From Azoarcus olearius (GTDB lineage Bacteria > Pseudomonadota > Gammaproteobacteria > Burkholderiales > Rhodocyclaceae): a stretch of 64,000 nt of DNA. The position numbers were made by a program, and so were the translations under genes. Positions 36,502 through 45,187 of the stretch are shown here, piece after piece (position 1 is the first letter of the stretch; the number at the start of each line of letters is the position of its first letter). The notes below the pieces were generated by a model. That model searched no databases, had not been told where the DNA came from, and was given only the letters and a program-made list of their open reading frames with translations. Location: contig NZ_CP016210.1 in assembly GCF_001682385.1 (NCBI RefSeq), positions 2,728,001-2,792,000 of the forward strand. Direction: 5' to 3'.

Positions 36502-36515
36502 GGTTTTCTCCTGAT

Positions 36516-37436
36516 TCAAGCCAGCACGGCGCGGTTGCGTTCGAGGGAAAGACGGCCGGCGAGGATTTCCTCGGCGAACATCTCGGCGGTGCGGGCACCG
36601 GCCGCGGTCATGATGTCGAGGTTGCCGGCGTACTTCGGCAGGTAGTCGCCCAGGCCCTCGACTTCGAGGTAAATGGAGACGCGGTTGCCGTCGAAGACCG
36701 GGCCATTGACCAGCTTGTAGCCCGGCACGTACTTCTGGACCTCGCGGATCATCGCGTGGATCGATTCGGTGATCTTCTGCTGGTCGGGCTCGGTCTCGGT
36801 CAGGCAATGCACGGTGTCGCGCATGATCAGCGGCGGCTCGGCCGGGTTGAGGATGATGATGGCCTTGCCGACCTTGGCGCCGCCCACCTTCTCGACCGCG
36901 CCGGCGGTGGTGCGGGTGAATTCGTCGATGTTCTTGCGGGTGCCGGGGCCGGCCGACTTGCTCGACACGGTGGCGACGATCTCGCCGTATTTCACCGGCT
37001 GTACGCGGCTCACCGCCGCGACCATCGGGATGGTGGCCTGGCCACCGCAGGTGACCATGTTCACGTTCATTTCGCCCTTGCCCACATGCTCGACCAGATT
37101 GACCGGCGGCACGCAGAACGGGCCGATGGCCGCGGGCGTGAGGTCGATCATCAGCACGCCCAGTTCATTCAACTTGCGGCTGTTCTCGGCATGGACGTAG
37201 GCGGAGGTCGCGTCGAAGGCGATCTGGATGTTGTCCGCCTTCACATGCGGCAAGAGGCCATCGACACCGTCGGCGGTGGTCTTGAGCCCGAGTTCGCGGG
37301 CGCGCGCCAGGCCTTCGGAGGCGGCGTCGATGCCCACCATCCACACCGGCTCCAGCACCGGGCTGCGCTTGAGTTTGTAGAGCAGATCGGTGCCGATGTT
37401 GCCCGGACCGATCAAGGCGCATTTGATCTTGTTCAT
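36516..37436 (-). CDS. dmpF: Acetaldehyde dehydrogenase (acylating)
   Basis: 306 residues. Converts acetaldehyde, NAD+ and CoA to acetyl-CoA, in complex with DmpG. NAD-binding [13 protein letters not shown] at 10-22; nucleophile C130 in [12 protein letters not shown]. Normal length. AGGAAGAG precedes the start at 37436. Preceded on the strand by an SDR gene rather than directly by dmpE, unlike the usual order. Confidence 0.97.
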   Translation of the reverse strand: MNKIKCALIGPGNIGTDLLYKLKRSPVLEPVWMVGIDAASEGLARARELGLKTTADGVDGLLPHVKADNIQIAFDATSAYVHAENSRKLNELGVLMIDLTPAAIGPFCVPPVNLVEHVGKGEMNVNMVTCGGQATIPMVAAVSRVQPVKYGEIVATVSSKSAGPGTRKNIDEFTRTTAGAVEKVGGAKVGKAIIILNPAEPPLIMRDTVHCLTETEPDQQKITESIHAMIREVQKYVPGYKLVNGPVFDGNRVSIYLEVEGLGDYLPKYAGNLDIMTAAGARTAEMFAEEILAGRLSLERNRAVLA

Positions 37437-37468
37437 GGGTCTCTTCCTTGCAGGGGTATGAGGTTCGC

Positions 37469-38263
37469 TCAGCCGATGCTGCGCACCACGCCGCCATCGA
37501 CGCGCAGCGCGGCGCCGTTGGTGGCCGAGGACAGCGGACTGCAGACGTAGGCGACGAGGTTGGCGACCTCGGCCGGTTCGATGAAGCGGCGCAGCAGCGA
37601 ACTCGGGCGGTCGCGGTTGAAGAACTCGCGCTCCACCGTCTCCACCGCGACGCCTTGCTCGGCGGCGAGCTTGGTGAAGAAGTCGGCAACGCCTTCGGTG
37701 CGGGTCGGGCCGGGCAGCACCGCATTCACCGTGACGCCGGTGCCGGCGCAGGTCTCGGCCAGCCCGCGCGAGATCGACAGCTGGGCGGACTTGGTCATGC
37801 CGTAATGCACCATGTCGCCCGGCGGGTTGAGGCCGGATTCGCTGGAGATGAACACCACCCGGCCCCAGCCTGCGGCCTTCATGCGCGGCAGGTAGTGACG
37901 GGCGAGGCGCACGCCGCTCATCACGTTGGCCTCGAAGAAGTGCTGCCACTCGGCGTCGTCGATGTCCTCGAAGGGGCGCGGGGCGTAGAGGCCGAAGTTG
38001 TTCACCAGGAGGTCCACGCTGTCGCAGGCGGCGAGCAGCGATGCGACGCCGGACGCGGTGGCGACATCGGCGGCGAGGCCGCTCACCCGAGCGGCGGGCA
38101 GATCGGCGCGCAGGCGCGCGCAGGCGGCCTCCACCCGACCGGCGTCGCGGCCATTGACCACCACCTCGGCGCCCTCGGCCGCCAGCCGGCGGGCGATCGC
38201 GTAGCCGATGCCGGCGGTCGAGCCGGTCACCAGCGCGCGCTTGCCGGAAAGCTCAAGATCCAT
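37469..38263 (-). CDS. SDR family oxidoreductase inserted in the meta-pathway operon
   Basis: 264 residues of the classical short-chain dehydrogenase fold: [12 protein letters not shown] at 13-24, NNFG (instead of NNAG) at 88-91, Ser at 140-141, and Y154-x3-K158 in HYGMTKS, so it should be catalytically competent. NNGRD after strand two suggests NADP(H). Substrate unknown. It lies between dmpE and dmpF on the same strand with a ribosome site in the right place, so it is co-transcribed with the meta pathway. It might act on an aldehyde or hydroxy acid of the pathway, but that is only an inference from position. Confidence 0.88.
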   Translation of the reverse strand: MDLELSGKRALVTGSTAGIGYAIARRLAAEGAEVVVNGRDAGRVEAACARLRADLPAARVSGLAADVATASGVASLLAACDSVDLLVNNFGLYAPRPFEDIDDAEWQHFFEANVMSGVRLARHYLPRMKAAGWGRVVFISSESGLNPPGDMVHYGMTKSAQLSISRGLAETCAGTGVTVNAVLPGPTRTEGVADFFTKLAAEQGVAVETVEREFFNRDRPSSLLRRFIEPAEVANLVAYVCSPLSSATNGAALRVDGGVVRSIG

Positions 38264-38357
38264 GTGTTGTCTCCTGTCGGGAGAAAGGAACAGGCCACGC
38301 GACGGGGGCGGGAGAGAGGGAGAGGATTCGCCCCGCCGCGCGCCTGCAAGCGGGAAA

Positions 38358-39140
38358 TCAGACGAAGCGCACCGAGCAGCCGCCGATGCCGCCGATGGTG
38401 ACGCGCAGGTTGTCGCCTGCCTTCACCGGCACCATGATCGCGAGCGAACCGGACAGGATGACTTCGCCCGCCTGCAGCGGAATGTCCAGGCTGCCCAGCG
38501 TGTTGGCCAGCCAGGCGACCGCGTTGGCCGGCGCGCCCAGCGCCGCAGCGCCCGCACCGGTGGCGACGATCTCGCCGTTCTTCTCGAGGATCATCCCGCA
38601 GGTGTTCAGATCGACCTTGCGCGGATCGACCAGGCTGTCGCCCAGCACGAAGACGCCGCAGGAGGCGTTGTCGGCGACGGTGTCCTGGATATTGATCTTC
38701 CAGTCGCGGATGCGCGAATCGACGATCTCGAAGCAGGTCATCACGCCTTCGGTGGCGGCCAGCACGTCGGCGGCGGTCACGCCGGGGCCCTTCAGATCCT
38801 TCTTCAGCACGAAGGCGATCTCGCCTTCGGCCTTGGGCTGGATCAGGGAGTCGGCAGCGATGGCCTCGCCCTCGTTGTAGAGCATGCCGTCGGTGAGGAT
38901 GCCGAAGTCCGGCTGGTAGACGCCGAGCATGTTCATCACCGCCTTCGAGGTGACGCCGATCTTCTTGCCCACCACCCGCTCGCCCGCCTCCAGCCGGCGC
39001 GCGTTCATGCGCTGCTGGATGCGGTAGGCGTCGGCGATGGTGATGTCCGGATGACGTTCGGTCAGCGGCGCCAGCACTTCGCGCTTGACCAGCGCCTGGT
39101 AAAGCTCGTCGCCGAGCCGTTCGATCAAGGTCTTGTCCAT
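38358..39140 (-). CDS. dmpE: 2-Oxopent-4-enoate hydratase
   Basis: 260 residues, paralogous to DmpH. Hydrates 2-oxopent-4-enoate to 4-hydroxy-2-oxovalerate. Metal-binding KAEGEIAFVLKKDLKGPG and the GAGAAALGAPANAVAWLANTLG segment are conserved. The start has a strong GGAGGT site. Tightly positioned after dmpC. Confidence 0.95.
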   Translation of the reverse strand: MDKTLIERLGDELYQALVKREVLAPLTERHPDITIADAYRIQQRMNARRLEAGERVVGKKIGVTSKAVMNMLGVYQPDFGILTDGMLYNEGEAIAADSLIQPKAEGEIAFVLKKDLKGPGVTAADVLAATEGVMTCFEIVDSRIRDWKINIQDTVADNASCGVFVLGDSLVDPRKVDLNTCGMILEKNGEIVATGAGAAALGAPANAVAWLANTLGSLDIPLQAGEVILSGSLAIMVPVKAGDNLRVTIGGIGGCSVRFV

Positions 39141-39255
39141 TTGCTACCTCCAGTTTGTCGCTGCGCGAAGAGGGGTAACCCGTGGAGTGCCGGCTTTGCA
39201 CAGCCGGCCTGCTCGACAGGCGCGGCGCGTGCGCCGCGAAACCCCTGTCTCGCCC

Positions 39256-40710
39256 TCAGAGCTTGATGCAGATGTTCTTCTGCTCGGTATAGAACTCGAG
39301 CGAATGCACCCCGCCCTCGCGGCCGATGCCGGACTGCTTGGCGCCGCCGAAGGGGGTGCGCAGGTCGCGCAGGAACCAGGAATTCACCCACACCAGACCG
39401 GCTTCGATCTGGCCGGCGACGCGGTGGGCGCGGGCGAGGTCCTTGGTCCACACCGAGCAGGCGAGGCCGTAGTCGGTGTCGTTGGCGCGGCGGATCACTT
39501 CGTCTTCCGCATCGAAGGGCTGGATCAGCGTGCAGGGGCCGAAGATCTCCTCGCGCGCGATCGGCGAGTTGTCGTCCAGCCCGGTCCAGATCGTCGGTTG
39601 CACCCAGGCGCCGTTGGCGAGTTCGCCCGGCATCTGCGGCACGCCGCCGCCGGTAACCACGGTGGCGCCGAGTTCCCTGGCCTTGTTGTAGTAGGAGAGC
39701 ACCTTGTTCTTGTGCTCCTGCGAGATCAGCGGCCCCATGCCGGTGCTGGCATCGTCCGGCACGCCCAGCTTGAGGCCCTCGGCGCCCGCCTTGAGCGCGG
39801 CGACGAAGCGGTCGAAGATCGGCCGCTCGACATACACCCGCTCGGTGCCGAGGCAGACCTGGCCGCAGTTGGCGAACACCGAACGCATGGTGCCTTCGAT
39901 GGCGGCATCGAAATCGCAGTCGGCGAACACGATGGCCGGGTTCTTGCCGCCCATCTCCAGCGACACCGGGCGCGCGCCGTCGGCGGCGGCCTTCATGATC
40001 GCCGCGCCGGTGCGGGTTTCGCCGGTGAAGGTGATCGCATTGACCTTGGGGTGGCTGGTGACGAACTCGCCCGCCGAACCCGGCCCGAAGCCGTGCACCA
40101 CGTTGTACACGCCCTTGGGCATGCCGACCTCGTTCATCACCTCGCCGAGCAGGGTCGCGGTCTGCGGGGTTTCTTCCGAGGGCTTGACCACCACGGTGTT
40201 GCCGCACGCCAGTGCCGGGCCGACCTTCCAGGTCATCAGCAGCAGCGGCAGGTTCCACGGGCAGATCACGCCGACCACGCCGACCGGGCGCCGCAGCGCG
40301 TAGTTGAGCGCACCGCGGCCGTCCGGCGTGGCCATCTCGAAGAACTCGGTGGGCACGCTCTTGATGACGTCGGCGAAGATCTTGAAGTTGGCCGCGCCGC
40401 GCGGGATGTCGATGTGGCTGGCGAGGCTCTTCGGCTTGCCGGTGTCGGCGCATTCGGCGGCGAGGAAGTCGTCGAAGCGGCGGTTGATGCCGTCGGCCAC
40501 CGCGTTGAGCAGGTCCACCCGCTCGGCCACCGTCATCCTGCCCCACGGCCCCTTGAGCGCGGCCTGCGCGGCGGCGACCGCGGCGTCGACCTCGGTCTTG
40601 CCTGCTTCGTGCACCAGCGCGATGCGCCGGTTGTCGAGCGGCGAGCACTTGTCGAAGGTCTTCGCGGTGGCGACGAACTCGCCGTTGATGAAGTTGTGAA
40701 TCTGTTTCAT
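39256..40710 (-). CDS. dmpC: 2-Hydroxymuconic semialdehyde dehydrogenase
   Basis: 484 residues, aldehyde dehydrogenase family. Oxidises 2-hydroxymuconic semialdehyde to 2-hydroxymuconate with NAD+, the entry to the 4-oxalocrotonate branch. Catalytic E252 (LEMGGKNP) and C286 (NCGQVCLGTERV) are present; ICPWNLPLLLMTWKVGPALA is typical. MKQIHNFINGEFV is the family N-terminus, so the start is 40710, although the frame is open much further upstream. Confidence 0.95.
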   Translation of the reverse strand: MKQIHNFINGEFVATAKTFDKCSPLDNRRIALVHEAGKTEVDAAVAAAQAALKGPWGRMTVAERVDLLNAVADGINRRFDDFLAAECADTGKPKSLASHIDIPRGAANFKIFADVIKSVPTEFFEMATPDGRGALNYALRRPVGVVGVICPWNLPLLLMTWKVGPALACGNTVVVKPSEETPQTATLLGEVMNEVGMPKGVYNVVHGFGPGSAGEFVTSHPKVNAITFTGETRTGAAIMKAAADGARPVSLEMGGKNPAIVFADCDFDAAIEGTMRSVFANCGQVCLGTERVYVERPIFDRFVAALKAGAEGLKLGVPDDASTGMGPLISQEHKNKVLSYYNKARELGATVVTGGGVPQMPGELANGAWVQPTIWTGLDDNSPIAREEIFGPCTLIQPFDAEDEVIRRANDTDYGLACSVWTKDLARAHRVAGQIEAGLVWVNSWFLRDLRTPFGGAKQSGIGREGGVHSLEFYTEQKNICIKL

Positions 40711-40763
40711 GGGTCTCTCCGTGACCGGCCTCGGCGTTTTGCGTGGCCGGCGTCGTGGTTGTC

Positions 40764-41201
40764 TCAATCCTGGATGTCGTCGGCGCCGATGGCCTTCAGC
40801 CCGGCGCGCGCGCATTCCGCATCCTGTTCGGCGGAAGCGCCTGATACGCCGATGCCGCCGGCCAGCTGCCCTTCCACCCGTACCGGCAGACCGCCGCCGA
40901 ACACGATCAGCCGCGGCTGCGCGGAAAAGCCGAGCTTCATGCCTTCGTCGTCGCCGAACACCGCCATCCACTTCGAGGTCGGAAAGCCGAAGCCGCCCGC
41001 GGTGTAGGCCTTGTCGATCGCGATCTGGATTGACTGCGGGAAAGCGCCGGGCATGCGCAGGAAAGCCATCAGGTTGCCGGCGGCGTCGGTGACGCCGACG
41101 TTGATCCGCACCCCGAGCGACTCCGCATGACGGACCGCCGCTTCCGCGGCGAGGTGGGCGGCTTCCCAGCTGAGGCTGGGCTGAGTAACGACGACTTTCA
41201 C
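40764..41201 (-). CDS. GlcG/HbpS-like (DUF336) protein
   Basis: 145 residues from a GTG start with a GAGGAG site. The GlcG/HbpS fold is recognisable by VNVGVTDAAGNLMAFLRM-type and FGGGLPVRVEGQLAGGIGVSG segments. Relatives bind haem or are found, without a settled function, in aromatic-degradation operons, where a chaperone or reactivating role for the ring-cleaving enzyme has been suggested. First gene of the block leading to dmpC, and divergent from the GntR-type gene. A good sigma-70 promoter and a palindromic operator lie upstream. Confidence 0.88.
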   Translation of the reverse strand: MKVVVTQPSLSWEAAHLAAEAAVRHAESLGVRINVGVTDAAGNLMAFLRMPGAFPQSIQIAIDKAYTAGGFGFPTSKWMAVFGDDEGMKLGFSAQPRLIVFGGGLPVRVEGQLAGGIGVSGASAEQDAECARAGLKAIGADDIQD

Positions 41202-41229
41202 CTGGGTTTCTCCTCTTGCCGGCTGCGGC

Positions 41230-41244
41230 GCTCATCAGATGAGC
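41230..41244. promoter_or_regulatory. Inverted repeat in the GlcG-like gene leader
   Basis: GCTCATC-A-GATGAGC is a perfect 15-base palindrome between the candidate -10 element and the GTG start. It could be an mRNA hairpin near the 5' end or a second protein-binding site. Nothing decides between these. Confidence 0.35.
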
Positions 41245-41247
41245 GTC

Positions 41248-41276
41248 AAGATATGCCGCCTTATTCTCGACGTCAA
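41248..41276 (-). promoter_or_regulatory. Candidate sigma-70 promoter of the GlcG-like/dmpC block
   Basis: Minus strand: TTGACG (-35, 41271-41276), 17-base spacer, TATCTT (-10, 41248-41253), about 45 bases before the start codon. The ATCTCGAGAT palindrome lies five bases upstream of the -35. Confidence 0.6.
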
Positions 41277-41280
41277 TATT

Positions 41281-41294
41281 AAATCTCGAGATTT
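41281..41294. promoter_or_regulatory. Palindromic operator, copy 1 (gntR/GlcG intergenic region)
   Basis: AAATCTCGAGATTT, a perfect 14-base palindrome in the 148-base region between the divergent GntR-type gene and the GlcG-like gene. Close copies occur upstream of dmpB, dmpK and dmpQ. The position fits autoregulation by the GntR-type protein; binding is inferred. Confidence 0.65.
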
Positions 41295-41349
41295 TTACTC
41301 AACAGAAAAATTTCGTGTCCGTTAAAATTCTGTTGTCACCCACCGCCGC

Positions 41350-42078
41350 GTGCATCCCATGCTCAACGACGTCGCCCCAGCCGAACTTCCCACCGCGGAG
41401 CCCAAGACCCTGGTCGAGGCCGCCTACAACCAGCTGCGCCGCGACATCATCGAAGGCGTTCATCCGCCGGGCGAAAAACTGCGCGTCGAGCATCTAAAGG
41501 ACCAGTACGAGGTCGGCGCCGGAACCCTGCGCGAGGCCTTGCTGCTGCTGGTCACCGATGCGCTGGTGGTGGCCCAGGGCCAGCGCGGCTTCCGCGTGGC
41601 CCCCATCTCCGTGGCCGACTTCGAGGACATCACCCGCACCCGCGTGCTGCTGGAAACCGAGGCACTGCGCCAGTCGATCGCGCTCGGCGACGACGCCTGG
41701 GAGGCCGATCTGGTCGCCGCCTTCCACCGTCTGTCGCGCGCCGAACAGAAGCTGGCTGACCACGACGCCAACACCACCGAGGAATGGGAGAAGCGCAACC
41801 GCGCCTTCCACGAGGCGCTGATCGCCGCCTGCCCCTCGCGCTGGATCCGCCACTTCCAGCACATCCTCTATCAGCAGTCCGAGCGCTACCGCCGCATCAG
41901 CCTGTTCCGCCAGCCGATCGCGCGCGACATCCACGCCGAACACCAGGCCATCTTCGACGCCACGCTCGCGCGCGACGCCACCCGCGCCACCTCCATCCTC
42001 ACCGAGCACATCCTGCGCACGCTGGATGCGGTGAAGCGGATGCCGGAGGATTTCTTCAGCAAGCCTGGGCAGCGGTGA
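41350..42078 (+). CDS. GntR family (FCD/FadR-type) transcriptional regulator
   Basis: 242 residues. N-terminal winged HTH (YNQLRRDIIEGVHPPGEKLRVEHL, then GAGTLREALLLLVTDALVVAQ) and a C-terminal all-helical FCD ligand domain. The only gene of opposite strand inside the phenol/meta cluster. In Comamonas testosteroni, GntR-type AphS represses phenol genes alongside an NtrC-type activator, so a similar second layer of control is likely here. Four copies of an ATCTCGAGAT-type palindrome in the cluster are its candidate operators. An open frame begins a few codons upstream, but 41350 gives the usual N-terminus. Confidence 0.92.
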   Translation: MHPMLNDVAPAELPTAEPKTLVEAAYNQLRRDIIEGVHPPGEKLRVEHLKDQYEVGAGTLREALLLLVTDALVVAQGQRGFRVAPISVADFEDITRTRVLLETEALRQSIALGDDAWEADLVAAFHRLSRAEQKLADHDANTTEEWEKRNRAFHEALIAACPSRWIRHFQHILYQQSERYRRISLFRQPIARDIHAEHQAIFDATLARDATRATSILTEHILRTLDAVKRMPEDFFSKPGQR

Positions 42079-42111
42079 GGTGAGCCTTCGCGCCAGGGGC
42101 AGACGCGTATT

Positions 42112-42415
42112 GCCCCTCCCCCTTCAAGGGGGGCGGAGCAAGGATTTCGGCGAGCGCAGCTCGACGCCTGCCCAGCGGCGAGGCTGAGCCGAGACTCCTG
42201 GTGTTCGTGCTCCTCCCCCTTCAAGGGGGAGGTTGGGAGGGGGATGGGGTTTGATCGGCGCAGCACCGAACCCCATCCCCACCCCAACCCTCCCCTTGAA
42301 GGGGGGGGGCAAAACAGACCAGCCCGGGAGTCTTCGCTTCGCTCCGCCGCTTCGGCGGCGCAGAGCGAGGCTCTGCGAAACCCCGCCTACGCCCCCTTGA
42401 AGGGGAGGGAGCAAG
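42112..42415. repeat. Mosaic repeat array between gntR and dmpB
   Basis: Fills almost all of the 355 bases between these convergent stop codons. Four CCCCTTGAAGGGG-type palindromes (near 42117, 42213, 42295 and 42393) divide it into modules. One module (about 42137-42205) contains GGCGAGCGCAGCTCGACGCC; the central pair is an inverted repeat with GGGGATGGGGTT arms; another (about 42320-42390) contains CGCCGCTTCGGCGGCG and AGAGCGAGGCTCT hairpins. The same modules recur reversed at 45.2-45.6 kb. No gene is present. Confidence 0.9.
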
Positions 42416-42433
42416 ACCGCGCCCAACCTACGC

Positions 42434-43363
42434 TCAGGACACCACCGACAGGAAGCGCTCGTTCAGCGCTCGGTCGTGATAGAAGATGCCCGCGCCGACC
42501 TCGTCCCAGGTCCACTTGATCGGCTGCCAGTCCGGGTAGCACTGGTAGCCGCCGCAGAAGGTCTCGAAGCGGTTGCCCGAGGGATCGAAGGCGTAGATGG
42601 TGGTGCCGCGGGTGATGCCGTGGCGGGTGGGGCCGATGTCGATCGACACCTTGTTCATCGACATCAGGTCGGCGGCGCGCAGCACCCTTTCCCAGCTGTC
42701 GAGCAGGAAAGAGACGTGGTGCAGCTTGCCCGGCTCCGGGTGGCGCACGAAGGCGATGTCGTGGGCCTTGATCGAGCACGACAGCCAGATGCCGAGGTCG
42801 GTCTTGCCGTCTTCCATCACCACGTGCTCCACCAGGTAGAAGCCGAGCACGTTCACGAAGATGTCCTGCACCTTCTCGATGTCCGGGCCGTAGAGCAGGC
42901 AGTGGTCCATGCGGATCGGGGCGATGCCGCGCTCTGCGTCCTTGGTCCAGGGGTCCGGATTCACATAGGCCATGCCGTTGCCGACGTCGGTCTTCTCGGC
43001 GTAGAGCTCGATGTAGTGGCCCGACGGGAGCAGGAAACGCACGCGCTCGCCGGTTTCCAGCATCTCGCCCGCGGGAATCCGTTCGGTGACGATGCCGTAC
43101 TCCTTCAGGCGGCCGTCCAGCTTCTCAAGCGCGCCCTTGCTCGCCACCTTGAAACCGAAGAAATCGATGCCGGCACTGTCGGCCTCACGGATCACGACGC
43201 TGTTGTGGTCGCGCTCGTCCCAGGTCTTGAAATACACGCGGCCCTGGCTGTCGCGGCCGGTCTCGATCAGGCCGAGCACGTTCTTGTAGTGATTGACGCC
43301 CTCTTCCAGGTCGAGCACGCGCAGCGAAATGTGGCCGGGGCGCAGTACGTCGGTCATTGCCAT
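42434..43363 (-). CDS. dmpB: Catechol 2,3-dioxygenase
   Basis: 309 residues. Extradiol ring cleavage of catechol to 2-hydroxymuconic semialdehyde. Two vicinal-oxygen-chelate halves; Fe(II) ligands H154 (RMDHCLLYG), H216 (KLHHVSFLL) and E267 (GNRFETFCGGY) are all present. Length and sequence match the XylE/DmpB class. The start has GGAGGAGACC. It begins a new block: 130 bases separate it from dmpP, with a candidate promoter and operator, so it may be expressed independently of the hydroxylase genes. Confidence 0.97.
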   Translation of the reverse strand: MAMTDVLRPGHISLRVLDLEEGVNHYKNVLGLIETGRDSQGRVYFKTWDERDHNSVVIREADSAGIDFFGFKVASKGALEKLDGRLKEYGIVTERIPAGEMLETGERVRFLLPSGHYIELYAEKTDVGNGMAYVNPDPWTKDAERGIAPIRMDHCLLYGPDIEKVQDIFVNVLGFYLVEHVVMEDGKTDLGIWLSCSIKAHDIAFVRHPEPGKLHHVSFLLDSWERVLRAADLMSMNKVSIDIGPTRHGITRGTTIYAFDPSGNRFETFCGGYQCYPDWQPIKWTWDEVGAGIFYHDRALNERFLSVVS

Positions 43364-43437
43364 GATGGTCTCCTCCAGTGGTCTTTTGTGCGGCCTTCAA
43401 GCGGCCGCTGTGGAAAGGCGAAACGGCCAGTAGCGGG

Positions 43438-43465
43438 ATGATACTTTTATAAACCGATAAATCAA
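43438..43465 (-). promoter_or_regulatory. Candidate sigma-70 promoter of dmpB
   Basis: Minus strand: TTGATT (-35, 43460-43465), 16-base spacer, TATCAT (-10, 43438-43443), about 75 bases before dmpB. The operator-like palindrome lies two bases upstream of the -35, the same geometry as at the GlcG-like promoter. Confidence 0.5.
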
Positions 43466-43467
43466 TT

Positions 43468-43481
43468 AAATCTCGATATTT
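43468..43481. promoter_or_regulatory. Palindromic operator, copy 2 (upstream of dmpB)
   Basis: AAATCTCGATATTT, differing from copy 1 at one base (G to T). It lies directly after the dmpP stop codon and upstream of the dmpB promoter candidate. Confidence 0.6.
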
Positions 43482-43492
43482 TTTGATTCAGG

Positions 43493-44548
43493 TCAGATTC
43501 GCTTGAACAAGGGGCTGCGCACCTGCTGCACGTCGGCGGCGGAGAAGAACTTCTCGGTGTAGATGTCGTTCTCGAACAGCCGGCCCTGCATCAGCGTGGT
43601 GATGCAGGCGTCGATCATCGGCGGCGGACCGCACAGGTAGGCCTTGTGGCCGCGGAAGTCGCCGTCGAAATGCGCCTTCGCCGCCTCATGGACGAAACCG
43701 CGGAACCCGCCCCAGCCGGATTCCGCCCCTTCGTCGGACAGCGCCGGCACGTAGCTGAAGTTGGCGTGGCGTTCGGCGAGCGCGAGGAATTCGTCGTGGT
43801 AGTACAGCTCGGGGCGGCTGCGCTGGCCGTACACCAGGGTGATCGGCCGGGTGTCGCCGGCGGCGAGCAGGTCGAGGATCATCGAGCGCGGGCTCGACAG
43901 TCCCGAGCCACCCGCCATGAAGATCAAGCCTTCCGGGGCTGACTTGCGCACGAAGAAGCGGCCATAGGGGCCGGCGAGCTTCACCCGGTCGCCGGCCTTG
44001 AGCTGCTGGTGCACCCAGGTGGTGCCCTGCCCGCCCGGCACGATGCGGATGTTGAGTTCCACTTCGCGTCCGGTCGCCGGCGCATTGGCGAGCGAGAACG
44101 CGCGGCTGCATTCGCCGCCGTTGATCTCGAAGTTGATGTACTGGCCGGCTTGGAAATGGATCGGCTCGTCGAGCGTGACGAACACGCCCTTGATCGTCGG
44201 CGTGAGGCTGTCGATGCGGGACACGGTGCCGTGGAAGTCGCGCACGGGGATGCTCTCGGCGTCCGGCTCTTCCTCGATCTCGGCCTCGATGACGACATCG
44301 CTCTGCAGCCGTGCACAGCAAGCGAGCGCCTTGCCCTCGTCACGCTCGAAGTCCATCAACGCAAAGCTGGAAGCCTCGCCGTGCTCGACCTCGCCCTCGA
44401 CAACCTGGATCTTGCAGGTGGCGCACAGGCCGTGGCAGCAGGCATGTGGCAGCCAGACGCCGGCGCGCAGCGCCGCGTCGAGGATGGTCTGGTCTTCCTC
44501 GACTTCGATGGTCTGGCCGAGGGGTTCTATGGTGAGTTCGTAGGTCAT
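43493..44548 (-). CDS. dmpP: Phenol hydroxylase reductase component (P5)
   Basis: 351 residues. Passes electrons from NADH through FAD and a [2Fe-2S] centre to the hydroxylase. N-terminal plant-type ferredoxin domain with C37, C42, C45 and C77 (HACCHGLCATCK, LACCARL); FAD domain RAFSLANAP and GPYGRFFVR; NAD-binding MAGGSGLSS; the C-terminal end is complete. No good Shine-Dalgarno site precedes the ATG, unlike every other dmp gene here, and the 209-base gap to dmpO is mostly repeat DNA, so translation may be weaker. Confidence 0.96.
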   Translation of the reverse strand: MTYELTIEPLGQTIEVEEDQTILDAALRAGVWLPHACCHGLCATCKIQVVEGEVEHGEASSFALMDFERDEGKALACCARLQSDVVIEAEIEEEPDAESIPVRDFHGTVSRIDSLTPTIKGVFVTLDEPIHFQAGQYINFEINGGECSRAFSLANAPATGREVELNIRIVPGGQGTTWVHQQLKAGDRVKLAGPYGRFFVRKSAPEGLIFMAGGSGLSSPRSMILDLLAAGDTRPITLVYGQRSRPELYYHDEFLALAERHANFSYVPALSDEGAESGWGGFRGFVHEAAKAHFDGDFRGHKAYLCGPPPMIDACITTLMQGRLFENDIYTEKFFSAADVQQVRSPLFKRI

Positions 44549-44579
44549 GGTGTGTAGTCCGGTCAGGGGAGACGGTTTG

Positions 44580-44744
44580 CTCCCTCCCCTTCAAGGGGGT
44601 GAAGCGGGGGGTTCGGCAAACATCGTTTGCCGCCCGCTGAACGACGGAGCGCAGCGGAGGCTCCCGGACTGGGGTGGGGATGGGGTTATCGCAGCGCTGG
44701 ACGGAACCCCATCCCCCTCCCAACCTCCCCCTTGAAGGGGGAGG
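44580..44744. repeat. Mosaic repeat between dmpO and dmpP
   Basis: A CCCTCCCCTTCAAGGGGG palindrome, a module with GGCAAACATCGTTTGCC and CGGAGCGCAGCGGAGGCTCC (the reverse complement of part of the 30.2-kb tandem unit), then a GGGGTGGGGATGGGGTT arm, a variable centre and the inverted arm ending in CCCCCTTGAAGGGGG. It lies inside the phenol hydroxylase operon, immediately upstream of dmpP. Confidence 0.9.
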
Positions 44745-44757
44745 AGCAAAAGCACTC

Positions 44758-45117
44758 TCAGCTGCACGACCCCGCAATCCCGGTCAGCCCCGGCGTGCGG
44801 AAGCGGATCACGTCCTTGTGCTTCAGCCCGTTGTCCGCCAGCGACTTGCTGAAGTCCGGTTGCCAGGGCTTGCCGGACTTGAACCACTCCGCCTTCGCCC
44901 AGTCGATGCGGGCGAAATCGGGGTGGTAGCCGAACGAGCCCGGCAGCACCTGCTCGACGATAGCGCCGAAGGGCATGGTCGGCGGGAAGGGAAAGGCGAA
45001 CGGGGCGCAGAACAGCAGGTGGTCTTCCCAGCCGATGTAGAGCAGCTGGGCACCGTGGAACTTCTCGATCGCGTCGGCGGGCGCGAATTCGTATTTGCCG
45101 ATGGCAGCGACGGCCAT
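44758..45117 (-). CDS. dmpO: Phenol hydroxylase small subunit P4
   Basis: 119 residues, the gamma subunit of the (alpha-beta-gamma)2 hydroxylase. Typical start MAVAAIGKYEFAPADAIEKFHG and AQLLYIGWEDHLLFCAPFAFP; no enzyme motif of its own is expected. GAGGAGACC precedes the ATG. The gap to dmpN upstream is 502 bases, much larger than in known dmp operons, because of a repeat array. Confidence 0.96.
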   Translation of the reverse strand: MAVAAIGKYEFAPADAIEKFHGAQLLYIGWEDHLLFCAPFAFPFPPTMPFGAIVEQVLPGSFGYHPDFARIDWAKAEWFKSGKPWQPDFSKSLADNGLKHKDVIRFRTPGLTGIAGSCS

Positions 45118-45187
45118 GTCGGGTCTCCTCGTTATTTGGGTGTTCAACAATTCAGTGATGCGGGCAGCGGGCGGCGGGCGGCGTTGG

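Noticed and set aside
39256-41235. A 659-residue version of DmpC beginning upstream of the GlcG-like gene
   Set aside because: The extra 175 codons overlap the GlcG-like gene in another frame; MKQIHNFINGEF at 40710 matches the family start.
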